DNA of 64,000 bases from Monodelphis domestica (GCF_027887165.1 NC_077235.1:5572378-5636377), one strand, 5' to 3'; numbered from the stretch's first letter, positions 1 through 12,609 are shown. Translations and numbers: made by a program. The notes: generated from the sequence alone by a model not told the origin.

Positions 1-2531
1 CCTCAGTTTCTCCAGGCTGTAAACAGAAGGGAAGAGTACTATAACCCAGATCTCCATTTACGGGCTCTTGTGAAAAGGAACAGAGTCCCAGCAGAGAAAA
101 GCCGAGGAGCATTAATGCAGCTTTGGGGCCAAAGGGAGACCTGAATCCCCCTCCACACAGAAGGTCCCAAAAGCAGCCTACCTGGCTGCCACACTAACCG
201 TGCAAACTAAGCAGGGGCGGACAATAGCATCACATGATCCCAGGGGCTGGGCCCTGACCTCAGGCACTGTTCCCCAGCAGCTAGTCAGATCCTAAGTCGG
301 CCGAGGTGCCCGCGGGGCCCTTCCTAAGTCAGTCTCACGGTCAGGTCCGTCTGTCCCCTCACACACAGCCTGTGCTCGCTCGCACGCATGCCCCCACGCA
401 CGCACGCACCGGCGCACAGGTGGCTAGGAGCCCAATCTAGGCTCCCCACAGGCTCGGCGGCTCCTTTCTTTCGCAGCCCCTCGGGGGTGAATCAGAGAGG
501 GCCGGGCATTCCTGCAGGAGGCTGCCTTCTCTTGCACAAACTGTAAGGTCACTCAGAAATTCCAGCGAACAATGACTGAAAGAAACCTCAGACCTGGGCA
601 AGGGTTCAACAATTGAAAGGAGGTGGCTGCTTTCTTTACAAACAAAAATAATCTTTTTTCGCCAACGTTTTCGCCTTTTCTTTGCTTAACAAAGCATTCA
701 ATCAATGGCTAACCCTAGTGGGCCGAGAGGGAGCTCGGCAATCAAGGAGGACAAAGGTTTGGACCTCTTCCGGCGGCGCTCTTGCCCGGACTCCCATCTG
801 GAGGGCTGCGCGGCTGAGCGCGGCTCCCGGGTGCAAGCTTTATGTTCCTCCCCGCTTTCTCATGGGGGGACTCTTTCGGTGGCCCCGGCTGCTCTAAAGT
901 TCTCCCATTTTGATTCTTCCTCTTTTTTCTTTTCTTTTCTTTTGGGGGGAGGAGGGGAGGAGGGGAAATAAAAGGATTCTTTTTTCTCTTGAGCTCACCG
1001 GCTAATCTCCAGACCTTCTTGGAGCCTCCACTGCTGGAAGGATTTAGCCGCAATTTGCTCAAGGGTTCCTCTCTACCCCCAGCTCTGTCATTTGCGGATT
1101 AAGGAGCGAATTTCCACCTCTAATTGGGGGGCTTCCTGGCAGAGGCACCCACGAGGCCGCCGGCCCAGCCTGGCCTCCTTCCGCGCAGCCCCGTTTGCCC
1201 ACCACGCCCTGCTGCTCTGCATGCGAGCTCCCTTCTCCCACAGTCAGAGTCCAGTCAGAACAAAGCCACCCGCTTCCCCACCCCAAAAGCGAGGGGCCTA
1301 GGTCTCAGGGGCGCAGGCAGCACACAGGGCCACACGAGGCATACCCGCGGAAAGAAATCTTGCTAAGAGGCCCGCTTTCCCGGATGGGCTTTTTCCGGGA
1401 TGGAGAGATCAGCAGATAGCTGAGAGGGAAGAGACAAGGAAAAGTTATTCTCCTGGAATTTTGGCGTTGAAATTTCCCCGGTGGGGGGGGGAATTTCCCT
1501 CACTGGCCCTCAATTATTTATTTAGAAAGATCAAAGGGCTTTTCCCATCCACATTCAAGCTCTAAATACCCTGGGAGTTGGGGCAGATCACAAACAATAC
1601 CGGTGAATGACTTCTGAAAATAGCTTTCCTGAGGAGGCGGGTGGGCCACTGAAGCCACGGGCTGGAGCTCCTGCCCCCCCCCCCCAGGACAGAGAGAGAA
1701 AACGCCGGGCCACCGCCCCCTCTCAGCGCCCGTCCAGCTTCCCTGACGCCAGCCTAGCCACAGCTCCCTCTCATCTCCCTGGGGACAGCAGGAAGGACCC
1801 CACCAGCCCAGACTGGTGCTGTCCAGTGGCCCACTTCCGGCTCCTGCCCCATATCGGGCCAGTGGCTCAGGAGGGTCTGGACTTCATACCTCACCTTCAC
1901 CCTATTCTTCCCCCAAAGGGGCCTCTTCTCCTGAGGCACCTCTGGGACTTCAGGCCAAGGGGACGCCGTGGGAAAGTGGCAGAGCTCAATTTAGAGCCCT
2001 TGATTGGAGAGTAGGAGCTCAGCTTCTCTCTACTGCACTACCTGGAGTGATACCCCAATAATTCTCCACTGCCTAGGTCCCTCACAGGGAGTGCAAGCAA
2101 CAAAAGACCAATCCACCAGCCCGGTCTCCTGAACTCCAAGCTGTTGGGTTTCTCTCCTCTCATTGAGCTTGGTGGATAATAATAATTCAGCTGGCTTCCC
2201 TAGACAAAGGCAGAAGTGCTGCCAGACAGATCACAAAATAGGGGTGAGCAGGAGGAGGGAGCATTAGCACATCCTCAGCACTCTACAAAATGGAAGAAAA
2301 CACTTCTGCGACCAAGGGGTCCAACTCGAGTTCGAGATTGGACTTTAGGAGTGCCTGGGATAGTAGGCATTCAATATAGTGGTTGAGCTAGAAGGTCAGG
2401 GATTGGGGTGCAGAACAAGAAGCTACCCCCCCCACTCTGAGATTCTTTCCCATCCCATCTCTTAAAGTGCCCCCAAACTACAAGAGATAGTATGGACAGG
2501 CAGAGCGGTGCAGGGCAGAGACACTGCTCAC
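1..2531 (-). other. AMOT: AMOT intron (downstream of the N-terminal coding exon)
   Basis: The donor GTGAGC is at 2526-2531 and the intron continues out of the window to the left. No further AMOT coding segment was recognised here. The stretch 280-1400 is CpG-enriched and is listed separately. Short C and G runs occur at about 1484-1491 and 1675-1686. The other open frames here look like chance frames in GC-rich sequence. Confidence 0.8.
280..1400 (-). promoter_or_regulatory. CpG-enriched intronic segment, candidate alternative AMOT promoter
   Basis: CpG clusters lie at 300-490, 660-840 and 1140-1210, against a CpG-poor flank. A minus-strand donor-like GCCG|GTGAGC occurs with the junction between 999 and 998, so an exon covering roughly 999-1300 could splice to downstream AMOT exons. 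A shorter angiomotin isoform (p80) lacking the N-terminal exon is known in mammals, and this is where its first exon could sit. The assignment is inference only. Confidence 0.3.
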
Positions 2532-3487
2532 CTGCTTGCTCCATACTCAGGGGGATGCTGGTACCTCATCATGGGCCCCTCCATTCTTCCAGGCTGGCTC
2601 ATCCGATGTTCACTGAAGAAGTGCCCAGGTTCCTGGGGCTTGCAGACCAGAGATGGGTTGGGCAAACCCTTGAAGGGATACTCAGGAGGTGGGCCCCGAT
2701 GCTCCATGACCTTCAGACTGGGCTGAGCTGCTGCCGGCCCTGGGTTCTTATAGAAGTCGCCAGAAGTGGCAGGGCTCTTATAAAGGTCACCAGGCTGGGG
2801 TGGGGAGTGTGGAGAGCTTGTCACAGGGGCATGAGCCTTGACCCCGCTGGTGGCCAGTGACAGCTGCATCAGGCGCTCACTGAGGGAACGGACATGGCCT
2901 TGCTTGAGATCTCGGAGCCCTTCATCCTGGTGGACCTTCCCCGGGTTGAGCCGCTGTACCGCGGGCCGTCCCTCTGTTCTCATCTTCTGGTTAGTGACCC
3001 CAGTGACATAGAAGGCAGCCCCAACGCTGGCATGCTGCTGGCCTCGAAAGTACTGAGACTGGACCTTGGCTTCCTCATAAGTGGGCAGATCCTCACTATT
3101 CTGCCTACGGGAGGGCAGCTGCTTCTCCATGACGTTGTTGTCTACCTGGATCTCTTGACCCTGGGGCTCTTGACGGGCAGCATGGGCCCCGAGTTGCTGT
3201 GGGTGTGAGTGTGGGTGCACGTGCGGGTGTTGGTGCGGGTGCACATGAGGGTGCTGGTGTGGGTGCTGGTGCTGGTGGGGGTGCTGATGATCTTGGGGGT
3301 TCATCCCCTCCCCTTGAGATCCAGGGCTCCCGCCCCCACCACCAGGGAAAGGGGGAGCATTTCCTGTGGCTTGTTGGTGTAAGGCCAGGAGGTTACGATT
3401 ATCATTGGGGTTCCCATAGCGTAGCTGCTCCTGCAGCAGCCGCTGCAGCACAGTAGGGGTGGCTGGTGGCTCTTCGGAATTCCTCAT
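2532..3487 (-). CDS. AMOT: Angiomotin (AMOT), N-terminal coding exon of the long (p130-type) isoform, partial
   Basis: Angiomotin is a junction and actin scaffold that binds YAP/TAZ and is phosphorylated by LATS kinases in the Hippo pathway. The exon encodes 318 codons plus two bases, from the MRNSEE start (ATG at 3485-3487) to PPEYGAS. Visible motifs are the conserved block [15 protein letters not shown] (13-27), a histidine-rich insert (67-96), a tankyrase-binding-like RQEPQG (105-110), the three WW-binding motifs LPTY (134-137), PPEY (267-270) and PPEY (312-315), and the LATS site HVRSLS with Ser203. Recalled human positions for these motifs (106, 239, 284, Ser175) are all exactly 28 lower, so the insert accounts for the length difference. 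The acceptor is a long pyrimidine tract ending TTTGCAG (intron ends 3547); the donor is AG|GTGAGC (intron starts 2531). The open frame continues left of the start to 3619, but that part is intronic. The coiled-coil, lipid-binding and PDZ-ligand parts are outside the window. Confidence 0.96.
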
Positions 3488-3546
3488 CTCCAAAGCTGGG
3501 GCCTTGTGGGTGGAGAGTAAAAGTGGCTGCTTGGGCTGCCCTTGAC
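3488..3546 (-). other. AMOT: AMOT 5' untranslated part of the coding exon
   Basis: Between the acceptor AG (3547-3548) and the ATG lie 59 bases. They are open in the ATG frame but contain no other ATG. If they are joined to the leader exon ending at 19929, the frame meets a TGA at 19936-19938, so the MRNSEE methionine is the first in-frame start. The start context has G at -3 and A at +4, which is moderate. Confidence 0.85.
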
Positions 3547-3751
3547 CTGCAAAGGGGAAAGAGGGAAAAGCTGAATTAGGGAACCGATGAGAGAATTCAG
3601 GCTCTCCCACTCCAGCCAAACAGACTTCTGGTCAACTAGTGCCCTGGGGGATTGGGGTGGCCAGTGTCTAGAGTGTTGGGCTTAGGGTCAGGAAGTCTGG
3701 GGTTAGAGTCCTGCCCACTGCCATTCCCTAGCTAGGTGATCCTAGGCACCA

Positions 3752-3895
3752 GGAGAGGAGAGGAGGGGAAGGGAGAGGGAAGGGGAAGAATGGAAGAGAG
3801 GTGAAGCTTAGAGGGAAGGGGAAGATGGGAGGGGAGGAGAGGAGAGGAATGGAGGGAGGGGAGGAGAGGAATGGAGGGAGGGGAGGAGAGGCTTT
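3752..3895. repeat. GA-rich purine tract with short tandem duplication
   Basis: About 145 bases are almost pure purine on the plus strand. Near 3828-3892 a unit of about 25-30 bases reading GGAGGAGAGGAATGGAGGGA is repeated at least twice. It lies in the AMOT first intron, just upstream of the coding exon's acceptor. Confidence 0.8.
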
Positions 3896-6440
3896 CCAAA
3901 GGAAAAAAGACCCAATGCTCCAATAAAGAGCTTTTTCATGGCTATATCAGGGAATGTAGTGCTGGAGGTTTTCTGGTTTTCATCAATTGTGCATTACAGT
4001 ACTGGCACATGGCTGCTAATGGAAGGGACTTCTCAGGCTGCCTTCAGCAGTGATCTGACCATCCCTCTAATATAGAAATTGGGGGGAAGCAGGGATGATC
4101 CAAGGGCCCACTCAGGCACCTTGTACAGGTATTAGGGGCTCATTACTGTTTCTTGAGTTGTCGGGCCAGACTCAGCGGCATTGGACTCGAGTTAGCTAGC
4201 CCTAGTGCGGCAGTGATGGGAGGCACGAGGGCCCAGGGTCTGAACCCTTGACCAACAGCAACATGGGGCCATCCCTGCTCCCCCGCAGAAGAGAGCTAGT
4301 TGCCAGGGGGTAAGGATGTAGAGGGGGCCTTGCTTGATCCATTCTCTCTCACAGAGAGTTCACCTCCTTGCCAATTCTCCTTGGATAGCCATTTCACAGT
4401 TATGTGGACGAGGGTCAAGGATCAAAGCAGCTGGGGTCAGGTTCCTGGATGAGGACTCAGGTATTGGGTCCTGGGCTCCTCATTTCTAAGCACTGCCTTT
4501 GTGATTAGCTCCAGCTCTGCACACACAAGCCCCTTGCCTTTGAGTCACCACGGAAGGGCAGGTGGAGCCCACTGGAAGCCCAAAGTTGGGGCTGGCTGCC
4601 CCATTCCCCACCTTCCCCCCTACCTTCATGCCATTGGTCCTGTACTCCTCCCTTGAGTCTATAGGTCCCCGTACTATAACACTGGCATTCTTGTTCCTGG
4701 CCACTTCCTCCTCCAAGATGGCAGGCCCTGCAGGGTCCCACCCAGGGAGGCCACTTCACTTTGTTTCCAGAAGCCCTTGGTTGCTAATGACTGGGTTGGG
4801 GTTTCTCCTGAGCCCTGCCCGCTTTAACATGCAGACCCCCTCTGAGTAAAACCCCAAAGAGATCCATCCACAGGTCCAACCAAGAACACTACAAAGGCCT
4901 CCAAAAGCTGGAACGCTCAGAGATGGGGCTGTCCTCCCAGCTAGCCTTACCTATTTCTGCTTTCCTTTGGGAAACCTTAGAGAAGGAAGCGGCTTTTGGT
5001 TCTAACAAGGACCAAAGCCTGGTCCGTCTGCCTCTCAGCTTGTCTTGTCCCCGAAGGCTTCGTGGGGCTGACTGTGGCCGATCTGCTTCTGCCGGGAGTC
5101 TGACCGCTGGCCGCTCTGAAATATTTTGAAGGCAGGGAGAAAGAAAAAGGCTTAGTTCTCTTGTACTCCCGGTAGGCCAGCAGTCAGCCAGAGCAGGTCT
5201 TATGGTGGTGGCACCTGACTCCTGCTTCCTCCCACACTCCAGACGTTTAATGAGTTATAGATTGCCTCCACTGGAGCAGAAAAGGAACCTCAGGGTCCAA
5301 CAGCCATGTACAAGAGTCTGCATCTGGCCCAAGGTGTGGCAGAAGGCTGGCTCTGGGACTGAAGGAGCCTGCTAGCTTTTCCCAGGCCTCCCAGCCCTCT
5401 AAGAGGTGAGCAGGGACAGGCAGTGCCTGATGGTGGCACTGGCACTGGTGTGTGGGGGCACAAGCATGGCAGCCTTGAAATGGCTCCTTAATAGCTCCAG
5501 TCAACACCAATACTTCCCCCTTCAACCAAAGGGATGAGCCAGGCTCCACTGAACCCTAAGCTGGCCCCCAGTGTCACCACCTCACTTAGACAGGGGTCTG
5601 TCCCTGGATATTGGCAGCTTGGGGAAGTCAAGAGGACAAGAATTATTCTCTCTCATTTGGCAGATGGGGAAACTGAGACCCAGGGAGGGGAGGGGAGGTG
5701 CTAATCTAAGGCTACTCAGTGAGACCTGGACTTGATGCTAGATACTTGGGAAGCCAAGAGGAGACTAACAGAATAAAAGGAGTGATCTGTCGTCACCACT
5801 CGGGGTCCCTCCTGCCCTTATGCCAAAGCATGTTGCCAGCCATCCAGACTCCCACCTGGCTGGTCCACATCCTGAAAACCAACTCTTCTCTTTCTCAATC
5901 TGACATGGCTCTGTCTTGGCCCTGTCTGGTCACTTAAAAAGCCTCGGTGGTGAGAGCATTACAGCTCTGTGTATGTATGTATGTGCATGTGGACATGCAT
6001 GCGTGTGGTGAGAGGCACCCAGAGCTCCAACCCCAGCTTTGAGGGTGATTGATGTCATTTCTAGTTGGAAGTAGAAACTGACGGCCAAGGAGTGTGGAGG
6101 CAGTGCCAGGCAGCCCACGTTTTTAAGGCACAACCCAAACAGTAACATGCGTAAAACCAGAGCACCAAATCACAAAGCCCAGTGACTAATGCAACCCAAT
6201 TTCCTGGCATTGCTGCCAACAATTAAAAAAAAAATTCACAAGGACTTGGCAACCAGGCAGAGGTATCTCTCCATCTCAGTCTGGCCCTGGGCATTACCAC
6301 TACTCAAGGCAAAATGGCGGCTCTGTGCACCATCAATCTTCTAGGGCATTAGACCCCACTTGGGAGAAGCTTTGAAATAGGCTACATTGTAGACTAAGGA
6401 GAACCCCAAGAGGAGGATGGCCACTGTCAAATTCTGCCCC

Positions 6441-6644
6441 AGGGGGCAGCTCAGTAGCTCAGTGGATTGAGAGGCAGGCCTAGAGATGGGAGGTCCTGGG
6501 TTCAAATCTGACCTCAGACACTTCTCAGCTGCGTGATCCTGGGCAAGTCACTTGACCCCCAATGCCTAGCCCTTACCACCACTCTTCTGCCTTGGAGCCA
6601 ATACACAATATTGACTCCAAGACGGAAGATGAGGGTTTTTTAAA
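6441..6644 (+). mobile_element. tRNA-derived SINE, marsupial type, full length
   Basis: The 5' part carries box A- and box B-like sequence (TAGCTCAGTGGATTGAGAG and GGTCCTGGGTTCAAATCTG). The 3' part ends with the conserved GGAGCCAATACACAATATTG block and an A/T tail. Perfect 12-bp target duplications AAATTCTGCCCC flank it at 6429-6440 and 6645-6656. Confidence 0.95.
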
Positions 6645-7580
6645 AAATTCTGCCCCGGATAATTTGGCCTCGCTGACCCAAGGGCACCAATGGGAGGGTC
6701 CCTCAAGGCAGTGCCAAAACATTGTTCATTTCTTCAGAACCAACAATCATTCCTGGTTTCCTCTCCCTCACCTGGGCCTACCTGAGCAGCCTCTCCTTGG
6801 TTCTTCAATGAGCAATAGCCATCAACTGCTCTCTAGGCTTGAGCAACTCTGCCAGCTGGATGTGGCAAATTCCTCCCCCCTGTAGTCCCCTGCTTTTTAA
6901 AAAGCTGCTATTTTAAAGAGGAAGCAAAATCAGCCTGAGGAAAAGCTTTCTGTATCGCTTTCTATTTAGCAGAATTTTCTCAAAGACTCATGGGTCATCT
7001 CCATGTCAAGAGGCATAGATGGGTGGGAGGGTACTGTTTATTTTGCTTTTCAGAGAAAGAAAAGGAACAGGAGCCCTTCCGTGTTCAGAAGCTAAAACAG
7101 AATGAATTCAGCAACCTTCAAAGAGCAAGGCAGCTCCAGGCACAGAATGGTTTGGGCATGGCTGAGACACAAAGCTAGGGCCTGGGAGGGCAGGATGTCC
7201 AGGGTGCTCCTTCTACAAGTAGTTGGGAACATAGACTGAGCTAGTTCTACAGGAAGAACAACAAGGTAGCCAAGCCAAGCTAAATGCTCCCCTCTGGGTC
7301 CCAACCTCTGCCCTCTCCCAGCATACCTGGGAGAGGTTTCCCAGGGCCAAGTCCCAGAGGTTTGTCGTTATGAAGTGGTCATGGGTACAAAGCACATTCC
7401 CATCCTCAGAATAAATCCAGAGAACGTGACCTAGCTAGAGAATCCCTCCCCCACTCCCCACCACAATGGCCGACAGAACTCATTTGCCTGTGAAATCCTG
7501 GTTAGCTGGTCCCATCCAGATGGACTCCCAGTTAAATTGCAGGAAACCAGTTTAGAGCTGAACTATAGACATGCATTTAG

Positions 7581-7584
<4 letters not shown>

Positions 7585-7663
<79 letters not shown>
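7585..7663. repeat. (TC)n(CA)n compound microsatellite
   Basis: An uninterrupted TC run (7585-7620) is followed directly by a CA run (7622-7663). Confidence 0.98.
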
Positions 7664-7666
<3 letters not shown>

Positions 7667-7754
7667 TAAAACACATGGGCAAGGTGGCCTCAGTGAGTTT
7701 GTTCTATCCTTTCAGTGATCTGAACCAAGCTATGCCTAAGCAAGTCAAGAAAAT

Positions 7755-7835
7755 CGAACCCTCTGGGCCTCAGTTTCCTAATCTTCAAAATGAGGGAGTT
7801 AGACTAGATGACATCAGAGCTCTATTCTAGGTCTG
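7755..7835 (+). mobile_element. MIR fragment
   Basis: It contains the typical MIR 3' part: GGGCCTCAGTTTCC, then AAAATGAGG and a GATGACATCAGAG block. Confidence 0.7.
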
Positions 7836-8129
7836 AAGCTGTGAGTTAATAACACTGGTTCGTTTAACTCTGGGGAGGAGGATGAATGGCCTTGTGGAGC
7901 AAACCTGGGTCTTGGTTTCCCCAGCTGTCTTTTTTTTTCATGGTTCAGGACAATTCTAGGACTTAGTGCCAGGCCTGCTTCGTCCCTCTCTCCCCCTTAC
8001 CTGGCAGTCAGCAGCCCTGGGACAGAATCTAAATCACAATCATCTCCTAGAACTTAAGATCACAAATACAAAGATTTGAAATTGGAAGGGGCCTTGGATG
8101 TGACCTAATCTAGCTTAAGGGAGGCACAG

Positions 8130-8335
8130 TGAGGAGAAGCATGGGGGAACAGAAAGAACACTTGAGTAGGAATCAGAGGGCCTAAGTTCAAATTGCAGCC
8201 CGGCTATGAACCACCTGTGTGATCTTGGGCAAGTCGCTCCTCATCCTTGGGTCTCAGTTTCCTCCTCTGTAAAATGAGTGAGGAGGACTAAATGACCTCT
8301 AAGGTCTTGGCCAGCTCTAAATCCTAGGAAATGAC
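8130..8335 (+). mobile_element. MIR element
   Basis: The MIR core order is present: GAGTAGGAATCAGAGG, GTGTGATCTTGGGCAAGT, CTCAGTTTCCTCCTCTGTAA and AATGACCTCTAAGG. Confidence 0.85.
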
Positions 8336-10529
8336 TGACTCAGCCCATGACCCAAGTGCTGGGCCAGAAGACTGAGTGAGGATCCCTAATCAACGTCCTT
8401 TCCTGCTCCAAATCTACAATGTTTTCATGGAGGGGGGCTACAGACTCCAACATGAAAACAGAGACCCTCAGCCTCGGCATGAGTGAGAATCCCTGGGCCA
8501 GGCATTATTGGCATCTGCTGGAAAATTCCTCTTACTTAACCAACATGGCTCAGATAAGGGCTCCCGGCCAGGTCCCAAGTCTCTGTTAGCACAAGCAGGA
8601 GAGGGTTTCAAGGTCTCCCATGAGGCTGGGTGGGAGGCACTCCCCTCTCTGGGAGGCGGCCATTCCCAGGGCCCCAGGCTGATTCTTCAGGTCCCCAAAC
8701 AAAGGAGTAGCCTATCTGCTCAGCACAAGTCCCGCCAATGTACATTAGACCCAGGGAAGGGCTCGGCCACCAGACCACCCCAGAGTCATTCCCTCCCCCA
8801 CTGCGAAGATAGGAGGGAGGAGTTTGGGCCACCTTGTTCCGACCCTTATCTTGGTCAAGACAGTAAACGATCTCTTGGCCGGCTCTCAGGAAAAGAAGAG
8901 ACCTCTGTGAATGTGGGCAGGAACTACTGAGCACACTATCTCCTGCACCCCAGTGCACTTTTCCCTGGTCTAGGGGTGTCACCTAGTAGGGGGGCCGGGG
9001 AGAGGGCACAGTGGAAATCAGGCTCTGCAGGGAAGCCAGCTTGCAGGCATTTGGCTCACACTGCTGGCTAGTCTAGGCACCAATTAGGAAAAAACCTTCA
9101 GGTGAGTGAGAACAAGTTCAGAACTGTGGCACCCTCTCCCTCTATTGGATTTCAGCTGCACCCTGCGAAAGTTCTGCACTCTAGGGGCCTATCTGCTTTC
9201 AGTAGAACTTCCATATTGGTAGGATACTAGCCCCAGAAAGAAGCCCAAATCTCTGGGATTGAGAAGCACATGCTGTGCCCGGGCATCCAGACCGGTCTGA
9301 GAACAGGCTGCAGAGCCACACCTATGGGCACATGGCTTTTGGGTCATGGGATTAGCTGGCATCTGTCTTCAATGGTCAGTCTGGCACGTTATTCTACCCA
9401 GAAGGGGATTTGAAGAATAGACCAGACCATGAGCCAAGCAGCACAATGGGCATGGGCAGCACCTGGTGCCAGCTATTCCGTAAAGGAGAAAGGCACCAGG
9501 CCCAATGACCAGTGGCACTGGACATGGGGGTATGTCTGGCTCAGCTGGGGTTGGGAGGAGTCTGCCTTCACCAGAGTTTTGGGGAAGAGGCAGAAAGCTG
9601 AGGTGGCAGGGGCTCTACAAGGCTAAGCCAGGCACAGATGTGTGCCCGCCCACTCTCCTTTCAGCGTCTTGGCTTTCTCTAGGGCCTACTTTTTTCTAAA
9701 GGCATCCAGACTCTTCCATCCCATTTTCCCCTCGCATCCATCAAATGAAGTGAAGGCAGGCACATTCTCCCCGTTTAACAGCTGGGACAACTGAAATCCA
9801 GGGAGTGCCAAGTCTGCCAGATGACTTCCTAGACTCTGGTTTACAGGTAGAAACCCACCTCAGAGGATCTCTGGAGCAGTGCCTTCATTTTACAGAGGAC
9901 AACACTGAGGCCTCAGAAGGGAAAGTCTTTTGGCCCAGTCATCCAAGTGGGGCAGACAGGTGGAGAACCAGGACTTCAAGATCTCACAGCTCTGAGGGAA
10001 CAGACCACCTCACGAGACTGGCCCGCAAGAGGAACACATCAGGCAGCATGCTGCCTACGAGGCCAGAAGAGGGCCTAAGGGTTGGGGGACTCTGCCACAA
10101 TGACTCCTTGGCTCAGGTGCTGGATGAGCACAGGTGTGCCATGGAGCAGGTGCAGGGCTGGCAGCCAATGTTCCAGACGTTCATACCAAAGGGTCTGAGT
10201 CACTCCCCAAGGAGGTGAGGACAGAGCAGAGCAGAAAAGAAGAGAGATTGGAGAGGAGAGGAGGCTCCCTCCCGCCCCTTCCCTCCTGCTGCTACCTGTC
10301 CTGACAAAACTCTACAGGTTCTCTGGCCTGCCCCAAAAGGGTTGGGCTGATCAGCTAAAGCACAGGGAAATCCTCCAGTCAACTTTCTCCTCTCACTGAG
10401 CCTCCCAATGGCTGGCTGCTTTCAGGAAGCTGGAACACCAAAAGAACCTGGAAGACAGGTGTTGTCATCTTAGGTGCTGGGCTACAAACTTTCGGCCTTT
10501 CCTAAAGAGTCATTCAAGTTCAATACGAT

Positions 10530-10720
10530 ACTAGAAGCTTGGAGATAGAAGAGACCCTTGATCTAGTGCACTAGATCTAGAGATCTAGAGATCATCTAGT
10601 GCATTTCCCTTGGGTCCCCTCTCTAATACAGAGGAGGGAATCAAAGACCCACAGACCTTGCCCAAGGTCAGACAGTGAGAAGGTGGCAAAACTACGGTTA
10701 GTACTGGGCCCTTCTCACTC
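10530..10720 (-). mobile_element. MIR-like relic, antisense
   Basis: It shows the antisense MIR order: a GATAGAAGAGACCCTTGAT block, then GAGGAGGGAATCAAAGACC, CTTGCCCAAGGTCAGACAG and AACTACGG. A local 33-bp duplication with a perfect palindrome (10560-10577) lies inside it. Confidence 0.6.
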
Positions 10721-12434
10721 TCAGGCCCAGACTAGGCTGGAGAACGAAGAGACTCCACCTTGTCTGTTCTCCAGTGGCCAGCCACACTTCTCTTCCCAGG
10801 GGACATGACTGCCCTGATCCCCCTGAAGTAGAAACCTTCACAGACACCATCGCCATGATCGCCAAAGGCCAGTCCTTAAGCACTAACTAAAGTGTCTTCA
10901 AACACGCATCCAGGAGTAGATGACCAAAGGCCCTTCCCATGACCTGTTCTGACCCAGTGGCCTGACTGGTCAGAAACATAAGTGTCTCTTTGTCTAACTG
11001 GACACCTTCTGGCCAGCCAAGCCACCAGCCCTGGGCCACTGCCCAGCAGGCCCAAAATGCCAAAGGCTGGTAAAGCTACCGGGAGAAGAGGGCAGGGAAG
11101 CCAGAAGAGAGAGGGCAAAGGGAATGACGGGGAAATGAGATTTCTCCCAGATGGAAAAATAAGCTCAGGAGCTCATCTCTGCTACCAAGGCCACAGTGCT
11201 GCCCCCCCCCCCCAGCCTGCGACAGAGATCTTGATCTGGTAATCAGGGAGGAGGGGCATGGCAAACTTCTACTCTCTCAAGTGAGTGGCGTGGAGTGGAA
11301 TGGGATGGGCTTGCTTCCTAAGGGGCCGTCTTGTACTCGACTCTCCCGTCCCAACCAGCAGCAAAGTTTCCAGGGCCACTTCCTAAGAGCGTGTCCGCCC
11401 CGGCCAACACTTTTATGGCCTCTTTGCTTTTCTCTAAGAAAGGAGACGAACAATTGGAGCACACCCAGAACACCAGATCTCTCGCCACAGCCCCTGTTAA
11501 CACTCAGCCCACTACATTCTGTGATGTCAGCAGCCCCCTCCCCACAAATATGCCAAGCATGCTCTCTCCCCTCACCCCGAGGCCTGGGGTTTTTCGGCTC
11601 CTTCTCTGATGGAGTCCAGGCCTCTGGGATAATGAGGACCATGTGCAGGGAGAATGGGCTTTGGGGGGGACACCCCCCAATGCCTCAGCCTCAGCTGCCT
11701 CAGGAAGAGTGAGCAAAATGTTTTTGGCAGATCATTTGTCCTTATCAAGGGGGATCAAACTGCAAGCTCTCAGGGCAGGGGGCTGTCTAAGAAAAGCAGC
11801 CAAGAGGCTAAAGGGGTGGCCAGAGGCTGGGAGAAGGGTGCTCGGAGGTGCTCAGTCCCCTTTCTCAGGTTGTCCACCTTGACATTGTGTGTTATTCTTG
11901 ACATCCCTTTGGGGGGATTCCAGGCCTGCCAAGCATGGCAAAGCCCGTGCTCCCTCCACAGAGTCCAGCAGAAAGATATTCTGGCCCTGATAAAAGCCAG
12001 TTGTGTCGAGGCCCGCTGGATCCTGGCTACCATCAAGAAGTGACACAAGGCAAATCTTACTCCCCAAACTTGGCTTTTGTTCTCCCCCCCCCTTCTTTAA
12101 TCTTTTGGGCAAGGTTGAAAAGCTTTGAAACCTCCTCTGGGTGCATTCCATTCCTCGGCACCCCAGCAGGCACCTCTTAAGGACCTCTCCTGTAGACCTA
12201 GAGTTAGCCAAGTATGCTGTTCACCTGAAGTGGTGGGGGGGTTGAGGCAAAAGAGGGAAGCTGGACAATCTTACCTATAATCACTCCAGCTGCAGGCCGC
12301 CACAGAGTGCATCAGGGAGAAGAGTAGAGAATCAGCAAAAAAAAGACAATTCGTTAAAAAAAGAGCAATTGTTGGCAATCCTACTACAAATAGGAGTGAG
12401 ACTGAATAGGGCACTGACTGCTGCCTTTGTTCAT

Positions 12435-12575
12435 GGGGCCTGGCTTTGGAATCCCAGCTACCTGAGTGACTGTGGGTAAGTCACTTTCCTCTGTCAGCCT
12501 CAGTTTTTGCCCCTGAGAAATGATAGGGTTAGACTTAAAGACCCCTGAGTTCTGGCTCTAAACCTACAATCCTAA
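12435..12575 (+). mobile_element. MIR fragment
   Basis: It contains GTGACTGTGGGTAAGTCACT, then CAGCCTCAGTTTTTGCCCC, GAAATGATAGGGTTAGACT and CTGGCTCTAAACC. Confidence 0.8.
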
Positions 12576-12609
12576 AAAAAGTCCCAATGATTGCTAAGTG
12601 TGCCACGTA

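Noticed and set aside
2492-3456. Plus-strand frames opposite the AMOT exon (104-122 codons)
   Set aside because: Shadows of the AMOT coding exon with no independent support.
3488-3619. Extension of the AMOT frame to an upstream ATG at 3617-3619
   Set aside because: It crosses the splice acceptor TTTGCAG, so the extra 24 residues are intronic. The MRNSEE start matches known angiomotin.
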